Origin: Siphonodentalium dalli
Taxonomy: Eukaryota; Mollusca; Scaphopoda; Gadilida; Siphonodentaliidae
Direction of reading: 5' to 3'
NCBI GenBank assembly: GCA_032622095.1
Contig: CP136068.1
Span: 11,203,729 to 11,267,728 of the forward strand
DNA: 64,000 nucleotides
Position numbers and translations under genes: made by a program. The notes below the pieces were generated by a model. It was not told the DNA's origin, made no database searches, and saw nothing but the letters and a program-made list of their open reading frames with translations. Numbering within the stretch: the first letter of the stretch is position 1; each line of letters opens with the position of its first letter. This document shows positions 56,801 to 64,000 of the stretch, in pieces.

Positions 56801-59239
56801 GAGAAAGATTTTATTTAGTTACTAATGTGGGTTCAAATAGAAACACATGGCGAAGGCCATGATTCGAGCCTGTATGGCGCTTCATAGCCCATTAAAGGCG
56901 CGCCGATGGGTGTGGTTAACTTTAATATGTCATGTGTAGGCCAGAAGCCACGAGGGACCCATTGCTGTCCATGTCTGTACCCCATATATACTGCTATATG
57001 CAGTCGACCTACCTAGGACCTCAGTTTCTCCTTTCCTGTGTGGCTATTCCAAACCCATTTAGTGCAATGCGTTTGAAAATATACAGAGCGTTATTAAGAA
57101 GGATCGCTGATGCGTATAATATAACCAATATTTAGTCAAAATTTTAAGAAAACCCATTATTGAAACATTGCGTTTGATATTTTAGGGATTTGACCATATA
57201 ATGGTTATCAGTGAAGTGATGACATGTGCACTAAATGACCTCAGTCAGTAAAGGCTAGTTCAGACCATATGAGAACCACACTCACCACCCATGCCTATAC
57301 CCAAACAAACACCATGGCGACAGCGAAACACTACGAAGCTTCTCCCCACACGGACACTGTTGTCTTCCATGGATAATTTCTGATCCCATGTTGAGACCAA
57401 ATTTCAGCCAAAGGGATCCCGTGGTTTCTGAGAAAATTATATTACAATGATGTACGGATGACGGACGAAGAGTGATTGGTTTTAGTTTCCACACAGATGT
57501 GTACCAACACGTTTTGAGACTGATATAGATGAAGTGTCCCTTTTATTATTGTTACGATGTGAAGTTGGCTAGTTCATACCCGTAGTATCAGTTTCACTGG
57601 CCAGTGTCACTTAGAAACAATATTACGGATCATTGTCACATACAAAGGTCTTCAAAGGGAAGTCTATAATATGAGTAATATTTTCGCGGGCTTTTAAAGT
57701 TGTATATATATATATAATAGGTGTGGCTTCACATTAGCAAAGATGTCCCAAGGAACATGCACACCATGAAAGGAGAAAATATTAATAATCAAGGCTGTAT
57801 TCTCAATACAGGGGGAGGGGGTAATTTAATTTGTTACAGTCAATGGAGCGATTATTAATGAATAAATTACGGAAAACAAGATGTGAAGAGGCCTATATGA
57901 CATCTGTAGAGCGTGCTACCTATATGACATCTGTAGAGCGTGCTAACGGATTTAGTCATATAAAGAGTAATATCCAAGATGGATGCTTCGTTCAAATTCT
58001 ATAGAGCCCATTTGGAGGTGCTACTAAACAAGGAATTTTTTCAAAAACTTGGAGATGAAAGTGGATATTCGAAGATTATGAGGGATTAGAAGTTGTAAGA
58101 AAAAGAAGAGCGAATAAAAACAGGAAGTGGTAGATAAAAAATAGGGATAAAAAAAAGATAACAAAGAAAAATTATGAATAAATAGAGGATATCCACCCTT
58201 TTTGAGTGGATATGGGTTATATCTCATGAGTGATGACAAAACATTGAATTTCCACGATATGATCAAATAATAAGCATGTGATACAACGCTTAGCCGATGG
58301 GTGTGGAGTCAGCCGGTAGGTTTCACGAGGGATTGCGTCAGATTCCAATGACTCAGGCGTTGCGCCGGAAGTAGGGATTGCGCCAGATTCGAATGACTCA
58401 GGCATTGCGCCAGAAGTAGGGATTGCGTCAGATTCGAATGACAGGCATTGCAGGAGGCAGAGTTTCTTATGGGCTGGATCTTATTCTAGGGTTTAGGAGA
58501 CGTGTGTAGACCACTCAATATCCCCTCAGGTGTAGTGTGGAACCCTCAGAAGTGGCAGTGGGTTAGATATATTAAAAGACCGTTAATTTAAAATTATTTT
58601 TGAATTTTAGAAAAAGTTGATGTTTTTTAAGTTTTTCATATTTTTTTAATTTATGATTTTTTTTTTAAGTTTTTCATTTTTGTTTCTTTTTGAAATTTTT
58701 TTTAAGTTTTTTGAAATTTTTGAGTATTTTGAAGTTTTTAAACTTTTTTGAAATTTTTTGAGATTTTTGAAGTTTTTGAAATTTTAGAAATTTTTGAAGT
58801 TTTTGAAATGTTTGAAGTTTTTGAAATTTTTGAAGTTTTTGAAATTTTTGAAGTTTTGAATTTTTTGAAGTTTTCAATGCGAGTGTCACTTTAACATTAT
58901 CCCACAGTGTGCGCCCTGTGTTACTTTAACATTCATCCATAGTGAGTGTCACTTTAATAATCATCCCCAGTGAGAGCCTAGTGTCCCTTTAATATTCAAG
59001 ACTGAAACTACCCCCACCGAGATCATCACGTGATATACATGTAGATAATATACCATTCATATGGAGAAGTCTGGATATAACCAGCGGGTCATGTCCGGAC
59101 ATGTCCAACCGGTACAAATAGACCATGATGCAATGCGTGGGCGGAGAATATAGGTCAAACTGTCTAGACGGGAGTACTGCATATAGGTCGGATAGAGTTA
59201 TCGTTCCTGAAATGTCACCAAACAGGGTGGGTATCATCA
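53799..59239 (-). repeat. Right inverted arm
   Basis: Reverse complement of the left arm, 5441 bp. It lacks a ~60-bp block present in the left arm near 50.8 kb (junction at about 54842, with TTC microhomology) and has a local 8-bp insertion at about 55445. It begins exactly where the small inner hairpin ends (53799/53800). Confidence 0.9.
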
Positions 59240-59245
59240 AGTATC
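59240..59245. other. Right target-site duplication AGTATC
   Basis: Direct, not inverted, copy of the hexamer before 46435. It therefore cannot be part of the inverted duplication itself and supports insertion of the whole palindrome as a unit. Confidence 0.8.
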
Positions 59246-60290
59246 ATATAAAACTAAATGCCACCTTATCACATTCGGATCTTCGACGATGGTGCTATTG
59301 AATAATTAATAGAACATTTCAAGATTAACACAAGCTGCCACACTTATGGCGCGTCCACATGTAACTGCAAGAAAATAGCTTCAAGAAATATCTGATATTT
59401 TCTTGCTGCAAAGATTAAGCACGTGAGAACGCGGCGGTGTAGATGATGTTGATTGAGCTCAATCAACAATATTAGTCGTGCTGGTTCAAGTGAATTGCGT
59501 CCGGTAAACAGCCTATAGTCCATGTTGCTACTCTCTCATGCATAAAGATATTCTATATAATGAGAAAGTGGTCTCGTTATTTGGAAATAGGTACACGCCT
59601 ATGTTATAGTTCTAGAGTACATGTATATGGGGTGACAACAATATTATCATGTTTTTAAATCGAATGAAAACATCCACAATGAGACCCAATATGAAGTTTT
59701 ATAGCATTGTACATTTGGCTTGGTTCGTGGTATTGGTGTATATTTCGTTGCCAAACATTTCCAACCAGTATTGTATGTGGGATTTGTTATTTTAGACCAA
59801 CATTTGCATTTCTCCCTACTTTTGGTCAAAATATTGGTTTAAATTTCCACTAGATCCCTCTCTCCCCTCAAATTCAAGTTAAAATAACAAGGCATGTGAG
59901 GTATCAGATGGGAAATTCAAAGGCAGGGGAGGGTCGCAAATTGAATTATGTGATATTGTGATTTTTATCTGGTCCAAGGTGGGTGAAGATTGAACACAGG
60001 ACATCCTCTTTTAATGGCTTATACAATTACCATCGTATCCCTAAGATATTATTTAACGGATAACAATGACCAGCAATCAAAGTGAACAAATATCGCACAC
60101 AGGCGATAACATACCAGTTCACTGTCTCCATCGGATATTTTCCTGTACTATTTTTTCATTGGTCAAGTAAGTCACATCGGGTATACCTGGTATGTTCTTG
60201 CCCGGCATGTGGACGCACTAATATTATCGTACGTGACACATAATGGAGCAACCATTGTTCAACTGTATTACCAGTTGATAATGAAATGTT
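59246..60290. other. Unassigned DNA between the palindrome and the second satellite locus
   Basis: No gene is seen. It contains a hairpin at about 59369-59408 (GCAAGAAAAT...ATTTTCTTGC). A short inverted pair GCGTCCACATG (about 59351) and CATGTGGACGC (about 60208) could be termini of a ~870-bp element. The block ATCGTACGTGACACATAATG near 60226 repeats that at 4298. Confidence 0.4.
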
Positions 60291-60572
60291 GATATGATGG
60301 AATCAGCTATGAATTTGCAATTTCCTTTAATGAAGAAAACAATGATGAAATTGGTTTACATGCAAATGTGAATTGACTGAAATGTATTTATGACACTGTA
60401 TCTCAATTTGGAATGGGATTAATTTCACGTGTTACAGTCAATGGAGCGTTTAGGAATGTAGAAAGTTGAAAGGCCTGGTTATGCAAAAATTAAAATCCAA
60501 GATGGCCATGACAGCCATGTTTTTTTGCCAAATGAACCAAACAGACTCCTTCCCATTAACATTTCATTGTTA

Positions 60573-62086
60573 GTGTAAACATATTTTTATTTCCAAATCC
60601 AAACATAATACACATAATACACAAATGACATAAATATACAACATATAAGAGATAATGTATGGAAATGAGGATCAGACAACAAGCCCGAGGGCTTATATGA
60701 AGTCTTCTCCTCTTTGGCGACATGCCCCTTCCCCAATAAGTGAGGGAGGGGTATCGATCAGACGGGAAATAATATAAATAATATTTTTTAAAGGAGAAGT
60801 AACTAAGTTTAAGTTGGGATGGACACAGCGGGTAGATAGTGTTAGGGATAGCAGGAGACAGAGAGAGGGGGAGGGAGAATAGAGAGAGAATGAGAGGGAG
60901 AGTGAGAAAGTAGAGGGGACAGGGTTTTCAATTATTTAGTTGCTGCGTGATGAAAGTTATGCTCGTAGTAATATGCATGCATCAGGCTCCATGGGAGGGG
61001 GTCAATCGCAATGGCCAATTCCTATTTCAATGGGGTTCACTGTGAATATCGCTGCATTCTTCACGTAGAATCATTTCACGTATATACAGGATAGTGACAA
61101 GTAAAGTAACTTACAAAATAATCGTTATCGGAAGACATTTAGTACTACATATATAATGGAGAACATCGTGCTGCCGCATAACGCGGCCGGAATCCAAAGC
61201 AATTTGTTACCCATACAGATCATGGAAATCTTTTTGTTCTCATAATATATGTCTGTACTGCATTAAATATTTGTTTGTTTTCGCGAAGACTAAGCTCTCT
61301 TGACCCCCGCATTAGTGTATTCTCAGATAAGGCAACATTTGGTAGGGAGTCATATAGTTCTCTTCTGGGCTCTTGATAAAATGTACATTCAAAGAGATAG
61401 TGGTAAGTTGTCTCAAATTCCCCACATAGACAGAAGGGGGGGTTTTACATGGTTATCTGTCAGGTCACCACTTAGGTGGCTGCAGTTCAATCTTAAACGG
61501 GTATGGAGGATATGAGATTTACGACATTTACTATGATAAAAAAATAGGCAGGTGGACGTATATTGTCACTGTTCAGTTCCTTTTTGAAGTCTTCGATTGT
61601 ACTGCTGCTCTTTGTAGTTTCTGACAGTTTGTGCCATTCGGTAATTGCAGATGGTAAGAAAGAATCCATATAATAGTCATAATTAATATTCGAGGGTAGT
61701 CTTATATGTTCAAATCTTAAGTTATATCTGGAATTATTTGCCTGAATTGGTCGTACATAATTTCTTAAAATTGATGGAGCAGTTCCTCGTATCATTTAAA
61801 AAAAATTGGCATAGCTTGTGTTTTCTACGGCGTGAAGAGAGGAGTTCCCAGCCAGTCTCTGACAAAAGGCACCTGTTACTATTCGGGCCATTTCATACTG
61901 AACTTTTTCAATGTCATCACTAAGATAATCAGGGCAGTTATCCCAAACAGGGGAGGCATATTCCAGTATTGGTCGGATAAATGTATAATGTATTTTTTCA
62001 AGCGTTACTCTGCTTAGCTTGTATCTGTGTTTACGTACTAGATTTACTCGACTCCATGCTTTGTCAAGCATAGACCCCAAGAGCCC
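60573..62086 (-). mobile_element. 5'-truncated LINE with 12-bp target duplication
   Basis: The insertion is bounded by the direct repeat ATTTCATTGTTA (60561-60572 and 62087-62098), which lies in satellite sequence. The minus strand encodes the C-terminal end of a non-LTR reverse transcriptase, then about 900 bp of 3' UTR including a GA-rich tract (about 60850-60915). Truncation at the 5' side and a target duplication of this length are expected from target-primed reverse transcription. There is no long poly(A) at the 3' end (plus-strand GTGTAAACATATTTTTATTT). Confidence 0.82.
61493..62080 (-). pseudogene. LINE reverse transcriptase, C-terminal fragment
   Basis: Residues such as YTFIRPILEYASPVWDNC and IEKVQYEMARIVTGA are typical of the conserved region after the RT thumb in CR1/jockey/I-like LINE ORF2 proteins. 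The downstream part (SRYNLRFEHIRLP and DSFLPSAITEWHKL) matches the usual ORF2 C-terminus. The frame is disturbed between about 61860 and 61800: similarity continues in another frame for some twenty residues, and an in-frame TAA separates the two halves at 61796. The catalytic RT core lies in the truncated, missing part, so this copy is inactive. Confidence 0.82.
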
Positions 62087-62597
62087 ATTTCATTGTTAAC
62101 ATCCATCACAAATTTCATGATGATCCGACAAAAGATACGACCTGTAGCCTGTGTCAAAGGATTTAGTCGTATAAAGAGTAAAATACAAGATGGCTCGTTT
62201 CCCATCTACATGTCCATTTTAACATCCATGACAATTTTAATGAAGATCCGACAAAAGATACTGTAGCCCGTGCTAATGGATTTAATTATGAAATCCAAGA
62301 TGACCGCTGGTGGCCATGTTTTTTGTCAAACGACCCCAAAATGACTCGTTCCCATCTACATGTCAATGTCAATAGCCATGACAAATTTCATATTTATCCG
62401 ACCAAAGGTACGATCTGTAGCCTGTGCCAAAGGATTTAGTCATTGCAAAGAGTAAAACCCAAGATGGCTTTTGGCGGCCATGTTTTTGGCCGAATGGCCC
62501 AAAAGGACTCGTTCCCATCTAAATGGCATTGTTAACATCCATGACAAATTTTATGAAGATCCGACCAAAGCTATGACCTGTAGCGCGCGCCAGGGAA

Positions 62598-64000
62598 CGT
62601 AAACAAATAGTAGATTTTATCACTGATTACGATATCTTAGCTTTCACTGAAACTCACTTAGATCCCTCTTTTTCCTCAGAAAAACTAGAAATTACTGGTT
62701 ATTGTAGCCCAATAAGAGAAGACAGAAATTCAGAAGGAGGTGGAATTTGTGTATATTTTGCACAGCATCTAATATATCGTAGAAGACATGATCTGGAGTT
62801 TGATTCCTCAATAATTTGGTTCGAAATATGTTCAAAATCGCGACTATTCCTGTTCGGGTTGTCTTACAGATCTGATCAATACTGTCACCCGAATTATTGG
62901 GAATTATTGGAAACATCTATTCATGATGCATTAGACATAACTGAAAACATTATACTAACCGGGGATTACAATTCAAATCTCCTTGATCCGGCCTCAAAAT
63001 TAAATGATATAATCAACTTTTACACCCTCAAAAACGTAGTCACGTCCCCAACAAGAGTTACTCAAAGTTCTCAAACACTATTGGACCCTATAATTATTAA
63101 CGGCGATTTTAATCTGCAAGATACTGATACCATAGATTTGGAAATTTCCGACCATTGCGGTGTCTATGCGACCCTCTGTTATGATAATACTCACACATCC
63201 TCTTTTAAAAGACAAATCTGGGACTATAAACACGCTGACTTCGTAAGGGCGGGTAATCTGATAAACGACCTGAAATGGAATAATCTTCTTCTCCCCCTTG
63301 AATTAAATGAAGCTGCAGAACTGTTCACTAAAACATTTCTCAATATTATGTACAAATGTATCCCATTTAAATATGTCACCATCCGAACAAATGATAAACC
63401 ATGGTTTAATTCAGAAATCCGCAGACAGATAAGACGTAGAGACAGGTTGAGATCGATTGCTATTAAAAAAAATACCACAGAAACATGGAAAAAATTTAAA
63501 CAATGTCGAAATCATATCAATAACATGAAGAAATATGCTAAGGCACAATTTAATGAAAATTTAGAAGAACGCATTAGTACATCTGATTCAAAAGACTACT
63601 GGCAATTAATTAATTACCTCCTCAACAAGAAAAAGACAACATTAATTCCCCCGCTGTATAGACAAGAAGGTGGGGTAAAAATGGATTCTAAATCATATGA
63701 AATTAACGATTTTGAAAATGCACAAATTCTAAACAAAAGATTCATTTTAAATTCCTCACTTGATGATTCAAGAAAATCATTACCCCCGTTGACCTCTAAA
63801 ACACAGAATATACTGACTGAAATTCCTTTCGAAATGCAAGAGGTAATTGATATTATACTAGCTTTGAAAACAAATAAGGCACATGGACATGATGACATAA
63901 GTGCTAAAATGTTACGCTGTACTGCACAGCAGATTGCTTTACCGCTGTCATTACTATTTAAAAAATCTCTGGAGGTTGGAATATTCCCGTCATCTTGGAA
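62598..64000 (+). CDS. LINE ORF2: APE endonuclease and start of reverse transcriptase (5'-truncated, runs off window)
   Basis: The plus-strand frame is open for 467 codons from 62598 to the window end with no stop. The N-terminal part is an apurinic-like endonuclease: DILAFTETHLDPS (catalytic Glu), EGGGICVYF, LTGDYNSNL and SDHCGVYA (Asp/His). About residues 225-330 are a Lys/Arg-rich connector. Reverse transcriptase begins near residue 425 with KTNKAHGHDDISAKMLR and LEVGIFPSSWK. The catalytic Asp pair would lie beyond 64000. The frame joins satellite DNA at about 62590 without an ORF1 or the first strand of the endonuclease, so the copy is 5'-truncated. Codons are clean and no frame break was seen, which suggests a young insertion. 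Confidence 0.9.

Larger units (their letters stand above)
46435..59239. mobile_element. 12.8-kb element made of two ~5.45-kb inverted arms
   Basis: Left arm 46435-51885 and right arm 53799-59239 are near-identical reverse complements, starting TGATGATACCCACCCTGTTT at both outer ends. The element is flanked by the direct 6-bp repeat AGTATC (46429-46434 and 59240-59245), a target-site duplication. Differences between arms are few: base changes near 47430, a ~60-bp block at about 50788-50845 missing from the right arm, an 8-bp insertion near 55445, and differing lengths of an A-rich minisatellite. No intact gene is seen. A 6-bp duplication occurs for Polinton/Maverick and some other DNA transposons, but no polymerase, integrase or capsid frame is present. 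Classification is therefore open. Confidence 0.88.
60290..62592 (+). repeat. Second locus of the satellite-bearing element
   Basis: The leader module (GAATTTGCAATTTCCTTTAA..., GTTACAGTCAATGGAGCG, TTGAAAGGCCTGGTTATGCA) matches 7545-7800. It is followed by several ~160-bp satellite units, interrupted at 60573-62086 by a LINE. Units resume at 62087 and run to about 62592, where another LINE begins. This copy has far fewer satellite units than the 7-14 kb locus. Confidence 0.85.

Noticed and set aside
46435-59239. Firm assignment to Polinton/Maverick
   Set aside because: Only the 6-bp target duplication and long inverted repeats fit; no polymerase B, integrase, ATPase, protease or capsid frame is present.
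59351-60218. DNA element bounded by GCGTCCACATG inverted pair
   Set aside because: Only 11 bp match and no target duplication; could be chance.

Overview
This window looks like repeat-dominated, AT-rich intergenic DNA from an animal nuclear genome. Everything coding that I can identify belongs to a transposable element: Ty3/gypsy-type LTR elements, APE-endonuclease LINEs and non-autonomous Helitrons. There are also several palindromic or MITE-like DNA elements and a roughly 160-bp satellite. No host gene, rRNA or convincing tRNA was found. A marine invertebrate, possibly a mollusc, fits the general style of the repeats, but that is a weak inference.

Layout. 0.2-3.8 kb: an element with long inverted arms built of ~170-bp subrepeats around a CATGG/CATATG-rich core. 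4.6-6.8 kb: a degenerate 135-bp tandem array ending in a Helitron-like 3' terminus. 7.1-14.1 kb: a ~160-bp satellite that acquires a 1284-bp higher-order period, with hairpin-type ends. 14.3-19.3 kb: a degraded Ty3/gypsy element on the minus strand (gag-NC/protease, RT, RNase H, integrase, two frame breaks), its 3' end run into a small inverted-repeat element. 20.6-31 kb: mostly unassigned DNA with a mariner-like MITE, other MITEs or foldbacks and a minus-strand Helitron.

31.06-46.43 kb (interrupted): four non-autonomous Helitrons head to tail, three of them sharing a precise CTAG/TC-type junction logic. The second is split by a minus-strand LTR element arranged LTR-internal-LTR-internal-LTR (33313-44055, 749-bp LTRs, 4-bp target duplication CCCA). 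Each internal region encodes Gag, a probable -1 frameshift signal (A AAA AAC then UAA), and a protease fused in frame to an integrase C-terminal tail. RT, RNase H and the integrase core are absent, so the element must depend on enzymes from elsewhere.

46.43-59.24 kb: a 12.8-kb element made almost entirely of two ~5.45-kb inverted arms, flanked by a 6-bp direct duplication AGTATC and inserted exactly at the end of the Helitron array. It has almost no coding capacity and is the strongest candidate for something undescribed. 60.3-62.6 kb: a second locus of the 7-14 kb satellite family, interrupted by a minus-strand 5'-truncated LINE with a 12-bp target duplication. 62.6-64.0 kb: a plus-strand LINE whose endonuclease-RT frame is open to the window edge.

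The nesting gives a relative history: the Helitron array formed first; the LTR element then entered copy 2 and the giant palindrome entered the end of copy 4. Satellite-family sequence is also found inside the giant palindrome arms, which links the two.
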